Made by a program: the position numbers and the translations under genes
NCBI GenBank assembly: GCA_900758885.1
Contig: CAAETD010000048.1
Location: 1 to 49,969, forward strand
Source: an uncultured Collinsella sp.
GTDB lineage: Bacteria > Actinomycetota > Coriobacteriia > Coriobacteriales > Coriobacteriaceae
Direction: 5' to 3'
DNA: 49,969 nt
In this document: piece by piece, positions 25,831 to 34,627 of the stretch
Position numbering within the stretch: position 1 is the first letter of the stretch
Layout: each line of letters opens with the position of its first letter
Notes under the pieces: model-generated
What the model saw: the letters and a program-made list of their open reading frames with translations, nothing else
Database searches by the model: none
Told to the model about the DNA's origin: nothing

Positions 25831-27738
25831 CTAGAGCTCCTTTTGCAGATAGAGTCCATGATCGTAAAAACCCAAATGGCGATAGTACTCGCGCGTACCA
25901 ATCGCGCTGATCACGTTGATGCGCGTATAACCCGCATCCCGGGCAATCTCGCACGCACGCTCTACGAGCAAACGCCCCAACCCGTGATGCTGCGCCGCCT
26001 GGCCCTGGTCGCCCACGCGTGCCGCCATGCCATACACGTGCACCTCGCGAATCATCGCCTCGTCCGGCGTCGTCGGCAACTCGTCCGCATGCGCGGCAAC
26101 AAACGAATGGTCGGGCAGCGACAACCGCAAAAAGCCCGCGATCTTGCCCTGCGGCGTCACCCACTGCAAAAAGCGCTCGTGCGTCACCGGCGTCTCGTAC
26201 GCCACCTCCTCGTCAAGGGTCAGCTCATCCAAGTCGGCGCCCGCCGTGCTGATCTCGCGATAGCGAATCTCGCGCACCGTCGCACAGTCACCCCGAGCAG
26301 CTAGGCGGTTCTCAACGAGCTGACGCAGGTTGGGTTTCTTGTTGCCCACCATAATGTCGTCGGAACTAAAGTCGCGGATCATGCGACTGATACGGCAGAA
26401 CGCCGGCGTCACCACGATGTCGTCGGCCAGCACATCGAGCAGCTCTTCCTCGGTATAGGGACGCCACTCGCCGCGCTCGTAGCAGCCCACCAGACGCGAG
26501 CCCTCGATGAGCGCGCACGGGTAGACCTTGACCTCGTCGGGCATAAAGGCCCCCTCGGTCATAAAGTGTTCGTAGTCGAGCTTGTCCCCCTCGGGCGTGG
26601 CGCCCAGCAAGTTGAGCATAAAATGCGCGTGGATTTTAAAGCCAAACAGGCGTGCAAGCGAAAACGCCCGCTCGATCTGAGCCACCGAAATGCGACGCTC
26701 GTTGATATCGAGCAGGTGCTGGTCGAGGCTCTGGATACCCATCTGAATCTTGGTGCAGCCCAGGCGGCGGATGAGCGTGAGGGCCTGCGGCGTTACAGCA
26801 TCGGGGCGCGTCTCGATAACGAGCCCCACCACGCGATGCTTCGCCGTCTCGTTGATGCGCTGCTGACGCTCGAGCTCCTCCATCGTTGCCGTTTGCCACT
26901 CGGCAACCTCGCCCCACGGCGTACCGGGGCCGTACAGACGACGCACCGCGCGGTTATACCCGCCCACGGCAGCATCCACACGCTCCTGCTCGTCGGCAAC
27001 GCCGGCAGCAAGCTCAGCCTCGTCTGTCGCAATGCCGGCAGCCCGATAGCTCTCACGGCGCTCTGTTACCACCGGCGGCAAGGCATCGGCAGGAGCGTCA
27101 TCGAGTAGACGCCCTGCCTCGACACGGCTGATGCCCGGACGCGCCAACATGGGGTTGGCCGCCACGCCGGCGACGGCATCGTCATTGAGCGCACGGAAAA
27201 GCTCCGACATAAACCATGTCTGATAGCCTTCCGGATAGTCGCTCCAGGTGCCACCGAGCACAATGAGCTCTATCTTGTCGGTCGCATGACCCATCTGCGA
27301 AAGCGCGGTCAGGCGAGCGCTCACCTGCAGATACGGGTCGAAGCAGTTTTGCTCCGCACGGGCGCATGCCGGCTCAGCGTGCAGATAGCTTTTGGGCATG
27401 CGCAGATCGTTGGGACAAAACAGACAATCGCCCGAGCACGGCCACGGCTTGGTGATGACGGTAATGGTCGCCACGCCCGAGGCCGTTCGGCGCGGCTTCA
27501 TACGCAGCACCTGCAGCAGTTGACGTTCCAGATCGGAATCGACATTCCACCCAGCCCAACGAGCCGGCTCCTCACGTTTTACCCGCTGGTAGAACGGCAG
27601 CAGACGGCGCTTGGCCAAATCGCGTTTGTCGGCACCCTCACGGCGCGCCTCAGCATGTATCAGTTTGACGAGCGCTTTGTCGTCCACGGTCTCGCCGCGA
27701 CGCAGGGCCTCGAGTATGTTCAAGATAATCTGTTCCAT
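25831..27738 (-). CDS. elp3: Elp3-family radical SAM / GNAT tRNA wobble-uridine enzyme
   Basis: A 635-residue Elp3 homologue. The radical SAM domain (about 90-400) has the cluster motif CSGDCLFC with C101, C105 and C108, followed by RMPKSYL. A long extra helical segment lies around residues 190-270. The C-terminal GNAT domain (about 525-635) has the acetyl-CoA loop QHHGLGRLLVERA and ends EYYRHLGFYDHGLYLQKEL. Elp3 builds the 5-carboxymethyl group of uridine 34 in tRNA from acetyl-CoA by radical chemistry. It is universal in eukaryotes and archaea but scattered in bacteria, which normally use MnmEG. The ATG at 27738 has only a weak Shine-Dalgarno (GGGGAC). A Trm9-like methyltransferase gene lies 2 kb away. 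Confidence 0.9.
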   Translation of the reverse strand: MEQIILNILEALRRGETVDDKALVKLIHAEARREGADKRDLAKRRLLPFYQRVKREEPARWAGWNVDSDLERQLLQVLRMKPRRTASGVATITVITKPWPCSGDCLFCPNDLRMPKSYLHAEPACARAEQNCFDPYLQVSARLTALSQMGHATDKIELIVLGGTWSDYPEGYQTWFMSELFRALNDDAVAGVAANPMLARPGISRVEAGRLLDDAPADALPPVVTERRESYRAAGIATDEAELAAGVADEQERVDAAVGGYNRAVRRLYGPGTPWGEVAEWQTATMEELERQQRINETAKHRVVGLVIETRPDAVTPQALTLIRRLGCTKIQMGIQSLDQHLLDINERRISVAQIERAFSLARLFGFKIHAHFMLNLLGATPEGDKLDYEHFMTEGAFMPDEVKVYPCALIEGSRLVGCYERGEWRPYTEEELLDVLADDIVVTPAFCRISRMIRDFSSDDIMVGNKKPNLRQLVENRLAARGDCATVREIRYREISTAGADLDELTLDEEVAYETPVTHERFLQWVTPQGKIAGFLRLSLPDHSFVAAHADELPTTPDEAMIREVHVYGMAARVGDQGQAAQHHGLGRLLVERACEIARDAGYTRINVISAIGTREYYRHLGFYDHGLYLQKEL

Positions 27739-27754
27739 GTCCCCATTGTAAAGG

Positions 27755-27793
27755 CAAAGGCGCCGGAGCCGATCTCGGCTTCGGCGCCTTCAT
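27755..27793 (-). terminator. Hairpin after the DUF4097 operon
   Basis: GGCGCCG and CGGCGCC arms close a hairpin whose loop has a further AGCCGA/TCGGCT stem. On the minus strand it is followed by TTTGCCTTT. It lies between the DUF4097 gene stop and the elp3 start, so it should end the leftward envelope operon. Confidence 0.75.
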
Positions 27794-27836
27794 CAAACAG
27801 CGCAGCTATGGTATATAATTCTTCGATAACCGCCCG

Positions 27837-28739
27837 TCACTCTGAATCAAATGACATGTCGCCCGAACCGACCTCAAAACGATACGTAGCAGACTTATCG
27901 CCGTTATCGAATTCAAGATTCAAAATGGTCTCGCCGTCGTAGCCAAGCGGAAGGAAATCGCTCTCGAAGTCGCCGCTGCCCAAGGTAAGGCTCGCCTTAA
28001 AGCCCGTCGAGTTCGGAACCATCATCTCCACATCGCCCGAGCCCACACTCACGTCCATCGACTTCGCGGGGGCCTGGTAGAGCTCGAACGTCACATCGCC
28101 CGAACCGACCTCAGCACTGAGCGAATCAGTCACGCTGCCCGCAAACTCTACATCTCCCGCACCCAGGAAAAGGTCGAAACCATCACAGGTGACACCGGCA
28201 ATCTGCAGATCACCCGAGCCCACGTGCGCGTTGACTCCCTTCAGATGTTCGGCAACACGGCGCGGCAGCTCGACCGTAACTGAGCGATCGATTGCCTTAC
28301 CGTCATCACTTCCAAACTGGGAAACCTTGAGCGTCGAGTCCTCGACGGATGCGATGTTCTGCGTCGCGGCCTTGGAGGCATCCATACCATTGGCAACGCG
28401 TCCCCGCTCGATAACGCGAGCCTTGTTACCATCAATAACCTTGACGTCCACCGTAGCCGCATCGATATCGAAATCGAGGTAGCGAAACTCATCGGCATCA
28501 AAGGTCGTACACGAAAGCTGCTGAGGCCGAGCGGAATAGTTACCGCCATCGTTCATAAAATCGTCGTCATCAACCACATCGTCCATACCGGACAAGCCGG
28601 GTATAACATCGTCGAGATCCCACGGGCCATCAAAATGAATCAAAGTCCGCGAAACGCCAAAAACAAGCCCGATAATCAGTACAAACGCTCCGATGCCGAC
28701 GCCCAGGCGCAGCTTGGATTCATGCGAAAGCTTCATCAT
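27837..28739 (-). CDS. DUF4097-type beta-repeat envelope protein
   Basis: A 300-residue protein. One N-terminal membrane helix (LGVGIGAFVLIIGLVFGVSRTLI) is followed by an acidic spacer and a right-handed beta-helix-like domain. The domain shows six copies of a (V/L)G(S/A)GD repeat: VGSGDLQIAG, LGAGDVEFAG, VGSGDVTFEL, VGSGDVEMMV, LGSGDFESDF, VGSGDMSFDS. This is the DUF4097/putative adhesin family, usually found with small membrane proteins and transcription regulators in envelope-stress type operons. Its ATG overlaps the upstream gene's TGA (ATGA). It is the last gene of the leftward HTH - membrane protein - DUF4097 operon. Function is unknown. Confidence 0.87.
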   Translation of the reverse strand: MMKLSHESKLRLGVGIGAFVLIIGLVFGVSRTLIHFDGPWDLDDVIPGLSGMDDVVDDDDFMNDGGNYSARPQQLSCTTFDADEFRYLDFDIDAATVDVKVIDGNKARVIERGRVANGMDASKAATQNIASVEDSTLKVSQFGSDDGKAIDRSVTVELPRRVAEHLKGVNAHVGSGDLQIAGVTCDGFDLFLGAGDVEFAGSVTDSLSAEVGSGDVTFELYQAPAKSMDVSVGSGDVEMMVPNSTGFKASLTLGSGDFESDFLPLGYDGETILNLEFDNGDKSATYRFEVGSGDMSFDSE

Positions 28740-29059
28740 TCGTCACCTTCTTTGGCACATGGCTCAGCGGTGGCCGCGGTAGCCACGTCAGCATCAGGTT
28801 CCGCAGAAGTATCCTTCCCCTGGGCCCTGACCGCCACCGGTGCCGGACCAACCTGAATATCCCCGCGCGCCCAATCGCCATCGAGTGCACGCGCCACCCA
28901 GTGATAGATGGGAATCGTGAAGAAGATCAGCGCAGCAAAGGGGCCGGCACCAAACAGGAACATCAGTAAAAAGAACAGCAGCCAGCACACGGCCCAATAC
29001 GGGAATGACTGGAACGGACCCTTCACCGGAGTCGGACCAGCCGCACCGGTACCCGTCAT
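28736..29059 (-). CDS. Small two-helix membrane protein, probable C-terminal half of the HTH regulator
   Basis: 107 residues with two hydrophobic helices (YWAVCWLLFFLLMFLFGAGPF and AALIFFTIPIYHWVARAL) and an acidic Ala-rich tail. The reading frame upstream of its ATG stays open for 15 more Ala-rich codons (AASWSAQAANAATAQ) and then meets the single TAG that ends the HTH gene. The two products therefore share one frame and one Ala/Glu-rich linker. Either this is a separate gene starting at the ATG, without an obvious Shine-Dalgarno sequence, or it is the cut-off membrane half of an HTH-membrane protein. It overlaps the DUF4097 gene by four bases. Confidence 0.65.
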   Translation of the reverse strand: MTGTGAAGPTPVKGPFQSFPYWAVCWLLFFLLMFLFGAGPFAALIFFTIPIYHWVARALDGDWARGDIQVGPAPVAVRAQGKDTSAEPDADVATAATAEPCAKEGDE

Positions 29060-29104
29060 CTGAGCCGTCGCCGCATTGGCAGCCTGCGCACTCCAGCTTG
29101 CCGC

Positions 29105-29458
29105 CTACGCCGCCTTGGCTGCCGCGTCACTTGCCTGCGTTGCCGCCTCGGTGGCGCGCGCCGCCGCCTCATGGGTGCGGGCGCGCTCTGCCGCCTCGGC
29201 CTCGCGCTGACGAGCGCGGTCCTCGTTCTCAAACTCGATATCGTCCTCAATCTCATCGCTCGGATTGAGCAGCTCGTCCAGACTCACACCATAGAGCTTG
29301 GCGAGCGAGATCAGGTTCTCGGTATCGGGCGAGCTCTCCGCACGCTCCCATTTACTAACCGCCTGGCGCGACAGCCCCAGCTTTCGCGCCAGCCCTTCTT
29401 GGCTAAAGCCCTTGCTGCGGCGAAGGTCGGCGAGCCGCTGCGCAGTTTCTACATTCAT
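29105..29458 (-). CDS. XRE-family helix-turn-helix regulator, probably truncated by an in-frame amber codon
   Basis: 117 residues. Residues 5-60 form a classic Cro/CI-type helix-turn-helix (LRRSKGFSQEGLARKLGLS, RQAVSKWERAESSPDTENLI, LAKLYGVSLDELL). The C-terminal half is a charged, Ala-rich helix (REAEAAERARTHEAAARATE) that ends abruptly at TAG 29107-29105. Reading past that TAG in the same frame runs directly into the small membrane protein, so the ancestral product was probably a 240-residue membrane-tethered regulator. The ATG has a strong AGGAGGAA. It heads the operon with the DUF4097 gene, which it may regulate. Confidence 0.85.
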   Translation of the reverse strand: MNVETAQRLADLRRSKGFSQEGLARKLGLSRQAVSKWERAESSPDTENLISLAKLYGVSLDELLNPSDEIEDDIEFENEDRARQREAEAAERARTHEAAARATEAATQASDAAAKAA

Positions 29459-29725
29459 GGTTCCTCCTATGTGATGCCAGCCGTGCCGCCGGACCGTTTG
29501 TGTTCTTAAGGCGCCTTGCACAGTTAAAAATCTATCCGCCACCGCCAAAAGCATGCCACCTATTCTAGTGAGATTTTTGACAACTGGCGGTTGCGGGCAC
29601 ATATGAGCTGCGGAAATGTGTCCAAACAAAGCAATGAGCCGCAGCTCGGTTGTCCCCGTTGCGGCGTTAACGGTAGTATGGTCGTACTGTTTATTTCGCA
29701 CCGCCAACGGAGGGAGTTCCGCGCC

Positions 29726-30598
29726 GTGAACCGCGATTTCGCCTCATCGCTCATCCAGCTCAACAACACGTTCTATCGCGAGCACTCCGCTTCCTTTTCC
29801 GATACGCGCCAGGCCCCGTGGCCCGGCTGGGTACGCACCATGGATATCGCGCTCGAACAGCTCGACGTCGCCACGATCGAGCATCCCGTCCGCGTCTTCG
29901 ATCTTGCCTGTGGCAATATGCGATTCGAGAACTTTGCCGCCGGCGGCGCACTTGCCGCCAAGGGCGTCGATGGCGCAAACCCCTCGGCAGATGCCAGCTG
30001 CCCGTTTGAGTTCTATGGTGTCGACTCGTGCCAAGACCTGGCCATCGATGCACATGGCCACGCGCTGCGCATTCCCAACCTGCACTTCCAGGAACTCGAC
30101 GTGCTCGACGCCCTTATGAAGCTCAACCCCGCCGAGACGCCCGACGTGCTTTTCGACGCCCCGCTCGCCGACATCTCGGTCTGCTTTGGCTTTATGCACC
30201 ATGTGCCGTCGTGCGAGTACCGCGTACGCGTGCTCGACGCCCTGGTGCGGCAAACGCGCCCGGGCGGCATCATCGCCATCAGCTTTTGGGAGTTTATGAA
30301 CGACGAGCGCATGGCGCGCAAGGCTGTTCGCGCCGAGGCCCGCGCCGAGCTCACCCCGCCGTTTGAGGGTTACGATTCCGCGCAGTTTGAAGCCGGCGAC
30401 CACCTCATTGGCTGGCAAAACGACCGCCACGCCTACCGCTATTGTCATCACTTTGACGATCAGCAGATCACCGACCTGGTGCGCGGCGTCCGTACGTTCT
30501 ACAAGAGTGGCGAGGTCCCCGTGCGCGAGCTTGAGCGTTTCCATGCCGACGGTCGCAGCGGCGAGCTCAACCGCTATGTGATTCTCAAGCGCCTGTAG
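29726..30598 (+). CDS. Trm9/ALKBH8-like SAM-dependent methyltransferase
   Basis: A 290-residue class I methyltransferase. Residues 14-33 (NTFYREHSASFSDTR..PWP) resemble the N-terminal signature of Trm9 (Y..IA..FS.TR..PWP). Motif I is VFDLACGNMRF (57-67), an acidic residue follows in FYGVDSC, and CFGFMHHVPSCEYRVRVLDAL with TRPGGIIAISFWEF matches the Trm9 I-HH....R.....RLLRPGG..LI..W pattern. Trm9 and ALKBH8 methylate the carboxymethyl group that Elp3 places on tRNA uridine 34. The GTG start at 29726 is chosen because GGAGGGAG lies nine bases upstream. It is divergent from the HTH operon and 2 kb from elp3. The substrate is inferred, not shown. Confidence 0.75.
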   Translation: MNRDFASSLIQLNNTFYREHSASFSDTRQAPWPGWVRTMDIALEQLDVATIEHPVRVFDLACGNMRFENFAAGGALAAKGVDGANPSADASCPFEFYGVDSCQDLAIDAHGHALRIPNLHFQELDVLDALMKLNPAETPDVLFDAPLADISVCFGFMHHVPSCEYRVRVLDALVRQTRPGGIIAISFWEFMNDERMARKAVRAEARAELTPPFEGYDSAQFEAGDHLIGWQNDRHAYRYCHHFDDQQITDLVRGVRTFYKSGEVPVRELERFHADGRSGELNRYVILKRL

Positions 30599-30716
30599 GT
30601 ATCGGCGACTCGCCGCCGGGCTGCACCGCATCTTTCGGGCAAGCTATGCCCGCCCTATTTCAATCCATTGACGGAACGTGCAGCTATGCGTTCCAAACTT
30701 ATGACCAAGGAGCCTC

Positions 30717-31556
30717 ATGGGAGCCGTCCACGTTCGCACGCCTAAGAACTTTGTGCTCGAGGAGCGCCTGGAGCGCTACGCCGATGCGATTGAGACGAAC
30801 CCCGAGGCCTATGCCGGAGATTGGCGCAAGGCCTGTGCGCCCGCAGGCAGCAAGCCCTTCGAGCACCTTCACCTGGATCTTGGCTGTGGCAAGGGAACGT
30901 ACCTTGTAGAGCGCGCGGGCCACGAGCCAAACACCCTCTTTATCGGCATGGACCAGGAGCCCATCTGCATTGCCTATGCCGCGCAGAAAATCTGCGAGCA
31001 GGAGCTATCCAACGCACTCGTCCTGCCCCGAGGCGCCGCATCGCTGCCACAGCTATTTGCCGCAGGCGAGCTCGATGCCATCACCATCAACTTTCCCACG
31101 CCGCAGCCCAAGGCCAAGTACGCCAAAAAGCGACTCGTCCATGTCGACCACCTAATGCTGTACCGCCCGCTCTTTGCAGCCGGCGCCACCGTCACGCTGC
31201 GAACCGACAGCAAGCCATTGCGCGACTACGCCCTGGGGCAGTTTGCCGCGGCCGGCTACGGCACGCTTTGGGTTAGTGACGACGTCCGCCGCGACCATCC
31301 CGAGCACCCCGAGACCGAATATGAATGCCGCACGTGCGAGATGGGTGCCGCCGTCTATGGCATTTGCGCCACACCCGGCGCGCAGCCCAGCGATGAACAG
31401 CTCGCGGCGGGCCGCGCGCAGGAGCAAAGCCTTGCCTGCTACCTGCCCGAAAACCTCGATGCGCTCACCTATGTACCTCTGGGCATGGAAGAGGCCGTCG
31501 AGAACTTTAGAAACCGCGCCCGCAAAGGCAAGAAGCGCCTGCCGCAGGAGTCCTAG
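30717..31556 (+). CDS. trmB: TrmB-like tRNA (guanine-N7)-methyltransferase family protein
   Basis: A 279-residue methyltransferase of the TrmB fold. TrmB makes m7G46 in tRNA with SAM. Motif I is LHLDLGCGKGTYL (51-63), followed by FIGMDQEP and ITINFPTPQPKAKYAKKRLVHVDHLMLYRPLF. In canonical TrmB the last segment reads NFPDPWPK...R; here the Asp and Trp are replaced by Thr and Gln, so catalysis or specificity may differ. TLRTDSKPLRDYALGQFAAAGY matches the TD...Y motif. A C-terminal extension of about 60 residues contains a CRTCEMGAAVYGIC cysteine cluster. The start has AAGGAGCC. It follows the Trm9-like gene by 118 bases in the same direction, and a 123-bp repeat lies 65 bases beyond its stop. 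Confidence 0.8.
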   Translation: MGAVHVRTPKNFVLEERLERYADAIETNPEAYAGDWRKACAPAGSKPFEHLHLDLGCGKGTYLVERAGHEPNTLFIGMDQEPICIAYAAQKICEQELSNALVLPRGAASLPQLFAAGELDAITINFPTPQPKAKYAKKRLVHVDHLMLYRPLFAAGATVTLRTDSKPLRDYALGQFAAAGYGTLWVSDDVRRDHPEHPETEYECRTCEMGAAVYGICATPGAQPSDEQLAAGRAQEQSLACYLPENLDALTYVPLGMEEAVENFRNRARKGKKRLPQES

Positions 31557-31866
31557 GGGCTTCTGATGGTCGCGGCGTCGGCAAACAAGTGAAAATAGGC
31601 GTCAGCGAACGACCCTCAAACCTAAGTGAGTAGACTTTTTTGCAATAGCCAAGCACAACCCGCATAACGAAAACTAAAACCGCAGGTAGAGCTCTTGCGC
31701 AAAAGCCATGTGCTCGCGATATTGCAAAAAGTCTACTCACTTAGCTGGCAACTGCACCAAACGGCTGGGCAGAACGCCCATTTCCTGCATTTTCTCGCGC
31801 GCTGGCACCCCGCGCCGCTGCTACGCCATAATAGTTGGCGGACAAACGGCGAGAGAAAGCAACCAC
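31557..31866 (+). other. Gene-free spacer holding repeat copy A
   Basis: 310 bases between trmB and the Ski2-like helicase. It is mostly taken up by the 123-bp repeat at 31622-31744. After it come about 120 bases with no clear promoter. The helicase start at 31867 has only a weak ribosome-binding site (GAGAGAAAG). Confidence 0.6.
31622..31744 (+). repeat. 123-bp dispersed repeat with inverted ends, copy A
   Basis: The element starts CTAAGTGAGTAGAC and ends GTCTACTCACTTAG; the pairing continues inward for about 25 bp through the T-run and TGCAATA (one extra T on the left). The middle holds the core ACCGCAGGTAGA at about 31679-31690. The same length and layout recur at 41656-41778 and 43076-43198, in the same orientation. 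No open reading frame is inside. Confidence 0.9.
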
Positions 31867-34548
31867 ATGGCACAGACCACGACAGATACTTCCGCCAGCA
31901 CCGTTTCTGGCGCCGGCGCCGCCAGCTCGTTCTCGGGCGGCACGGGAACCGAAGCCGAATTCGGCTCGCTCGGCGCGCTCTCCCCCACCTGGTGGGAGCC
32001 CGAGGATGGTAGCGAGCCCGAACCATGGCTCACGCCCGATCAGGCCTTCGAACGCTTCTTTGAATGGACAAGCGACCGCGGTATTGAGCTGTGGGACCAC
32101 CAGGAAGAGGCCCTCATGGATCTAGCCGCCGGTGACCATGTCATTTTGGGAACACCGACCGGATCGGGCAAGTCGCTTGTCGCGCTAGGCATGCTCTTTA
32201 TGGGCATGGCGCAAGGCAAGCGCTGTTATTACACGGCCCCCATCAAGGCTCTGGTCAGCGAAAAGCTTTTCGACCTTGTGCAGGTGCTCGGCCGCGATAA
32301 CGTCGGCATGATCACCGGCGATACGCATATCAACACCAAGGCACCCGTCATCTGCTGCACGGCCGAAATCCTTGCCAACGACGCACTGCGCGAGGGCGAA
32401 GATGCCGACGTGGGCTGCGTGGCCATGGACGAGTTCCACTACTTTGCCGACCCCGACCGCGGTTGGGCCTGGCAGGTGCCGCTGCTCACCCTGCCCCACA
32501 CGCAGTTTATGCTCATGAGCGCCACGCTCGGCGATGTCACTGCCATCGCCGCCTCACTCGAGGAGCACACCGGCGCTGCTTGCGACTTGGTTGTCGACGC
32601 CCCGCGCCCTGTTCCGCTGAGCTACGACTATGTGACGACCTCCCTCGAGGGCACGGTCGAGCTCGCCATGCGCCGTGACGAGGCCCCGCTCTATATCGTG
32701 CACTTTAGCCAGGACGCCGCCCTTGCGACGGCGCAGTCGCTTGCCAATTTCGGCATCGCCAGCAAAGAGCAGCGCGAAGCCATCAAGGAGGCCGCCAAAG
32801 GCACGAGCTTCTCCACGGCTTTCGGCAAGATCCTCAAGCGCTTGCTCGGCTGTGGCGTCGGCGTGCACCACGCCGGTATGCTGCCGCGCTATCGTCTGCT
32901 GGTCGAGCGCTTGGCGCAGCAGGGCCTACTGCCCGTCATTTGCGGCACCGACACGCTCGGCGTTGGCATCAACGTACCCATCCACACCGTGGTGCTCACC
33001 GCGCTCACCAAGTTCGATGGCTACAAGATGCGTCGCCTGCGCGCCCGCGAGTTCCATCAGATCGCTGGTCGCGCCGGGCGCTCGGGCTTTGACACCGAGG
33101 GCATGGTGATCGCCGAGGCCCCGGAGCACGAGATCGAGAACGCAAAGCTCATGGCCAAGGCGGGCGACGACCCCAAGAAGCTCCGTAAAAATAAAAAGAA
33201 GAAGGCCCCCGAGGGCTTTGTCACATGGAACAAGCAGACCTTTGAGCGCCTGATCGAGACGCAGCCCGAGACACTCAAGCCACGCCTGCGTATCACGCAC
33301 TCCATGGTGATTAGCGTGGTCGAGCAGGGCGGCGATGCCCGAGTCCGCGTACACGACCTCATCGAGACGAGTCTGCAGACTCCCGAGGAAAAGGCAAAGC
33401 TCGAGGTTCGTGCCGACGAAATCTTCGCCACGCTCATCGATTCCGGCGTCGTCGTTCGCACCGAGGTGCCGCCCGCGCCTGACGCTCCGGCTGACGCCGC
33501 ACCAGACATCGACTATGCGCTGACGGTCGATCTGCCCGAGGACTTTGCGCTCGACCAGCCGCTCTCGCCGTTTTTGCTTGCCGCGCTGGAGCTGCTCGAC
33601 CCCGAGAGTGAGACCTATACCATGGATCTGATCTCGATGGTCGAGGCAACGCTCGAGGACCCCAAGCAGGTATTGCGCGCACAGGAGCGCGCCGCGCGCG
33701 ACCGCGCGATGGCCGAAATGAAGGCTGACGGCGTCGATTATGAGGAACGCCTGGAGCGCATCCAGGATGTCACCTACGAAAAGCCGCTCGAGGACTTGCT
33801 CGATGCCGCCTTCGACAAGTATTGCCAAGAAGTACCCTGGGCCAACGACTACCAGCTCTCACCCAAGAGTGTCCTGCGCGACATGTTGGAGAGCGCGAGC
33901 GACTTTAAGGGCTATATCCAAAAGCTCGGCATCGCCCGCTCCGAGGGCATTTTGCTTCGCTACCTGGCAGAGGCCTACCGTTCGCTCGACCGCACCGTGC
34001 CCATCGAGAAGCGCGACGAGCGCCTGCGCGACATTATCTCGTGGCTGGGCTTTGTGGTGCGCTCGGTGGACTCGAGCCTGGTGGACGAGTGGGAGAACGC
34101 CGGCAACCCGGCAACCCTCGACGCCGCGCCGCCGCAGGGCATCGACGAGGTCGTGGCGGACCGCCGCGGCTGCACGCTGTTGGTGCGCAACGCGCTCTTC
34201 CGCCGCGTGACCCTTGCCGCCCGCGAGCACGTTCGCGATCTGGGCGAGCTCGACGAGGACTGGGGCATGAGCGAGGTCCGCTGGCAAAAGGCGCTCGATG
34301 CCTACCATGAGCAGCACGAGGAAATCCTCACCGACGGAGACGCCCGCAGCGCCGCGATGTTTTCCATCGACGAGTCCGACGAGAAGACCGCGCACGTATG
34401 GCACGTGCACCAGATCTTTGCCGACGAGGATGGCGACCACGATTTTGGCATCATGGGCGATGTCGATCTGGACGCCACGCAAGACGGCGGCGAGGTCATC
34501 TTCAAAAACTACCGCGTCGGCTTTATCGAGGACCTGCTCGAGGACTAG
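31867..34548 (+). CDS. Ski2/Mtr4-like DExH helicase
   Basis: An 893-residue superfamily 2 helicase. After a low-complexity Ser/Thr/Gly N terminus of about 40 residues comes motif I GTPTGSGKS (95-103), motif Ia YYTAPIKALVSEK, motif II MDEFHYF (DEFH at 188-191), motif III LMSATLGD, and in the second RecA domain TLGVGINVP and IAGRAGRSGFDTEG. A basic insertion (KKLRKNKKKK) lies near residue 440. The C-terminal 400 residues are helical, like the DUF3516-type tail of actinobacterial Ski2-like helicases. Such enzymes are thought to unwind RNA. The ATG at 31867 is chosen from the end of the repeat spacer; upstream extensions run into repeat copy A. Confidence 0.88.
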   Translation: MAQTTTDTSASTVSGAGAASSFSGGTGTEAEFGSLGALSPTWWEPEDGSEPEPWLTPDQAFERFFEWTSDRGIELWDHQEEALMDLAAGDHVILGTPTGSGKSLVALGMLFMGMAQGKRCYYTAPIKALVSEKLFDLVQVLGRDNVGMITGDTHINTKAPVICCTAEILANDALREGEDADVGCVAMDEFHYFADPDRGWAWQVPLLTLPHTQFMLMSATLGDVTAIAASLEEHTGAACDLVVDAPRPVPLSYDYVTTSLEGTVELAMRRDEAPLYIVHFSQDAALATAQSLANFGIASKEQREAIKEAAKGTSFSTAFGKILKRLLGCGVGVHHAGMLPRYRLLVERLAQQGLLPVICGTDTLGVGINVPIHTVVLTALTKFDGYKMRRLRAREFHQIAGRAGRSGFDTEGMVIAEAPEHEIENAKLMAKAGDDPKKLRKNKKKKAPEGFVTWNKQTFERLIETQPETLKPRLRITHSMVISVVEQGGDARVRVHDLIETSLQTPEEKAKLEVRADEIFATLIDSGVVVRTEVPPAPDAPADAAPDIDYALTVDLPEDFALDQPLSPFLLAALELLDPESETYTMDLISMVEATLEDPKQVLRAQERAARDRAMAEMKADGVDYEERLERIQDVTYEKPLEDLLDAAFDKYCQEVPWANDYQLSPKSVLRDMLESASDFKGYIQKLGIARSEGILLRYLAEAYRSLDRTVPIEKRDERLRDIISWLGFVVRSVDSSLVDEWENAGNPATLDAAPPQGIDEVVADRRGCTLLVRNALFRRVTLAAREHVRDLGELDEDWGMSEVRWQKALDAYHEQHEEILTDGDARSAAMFSIDESDEKTAHVWHVHQIFADEDGDHDFGIMGDVDLDATQDGGEVIFKNYRVGFIEDLLED

Positions 34549-34570
34549 CCGAACATACTGGAACGAAACG

Positions 34571-34610
34571 AAGCGGGGCCTCTGGCAATATAGCCAGCGG
34601 CCCCGCTTTT
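34571..34610 (+). terminator. Terminator after the Ski2-like helicase
   Basis: A perfect stem AAGCGGGGCC / GGCCCCGCTT (34571-34580 with 34599-34608) encloses an 18-base loop with its own CTGGC/GCCAG stem and runs into TTTT. It lies 22 bases past the helicase stop and just before the end of the convergent DUF2130 gene. Confidence 0.9.
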
Positions 34611-34627
34611 GCGCTATACGCTATGCC

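Noticed and set aside
31622..31744. Ordinary Rho-independent terminator
   Set aside because: The arms are far apart (about 70-base loop), the T-run is inside the stem and none follows it, and the length is fixed at 123 bp in all copies.
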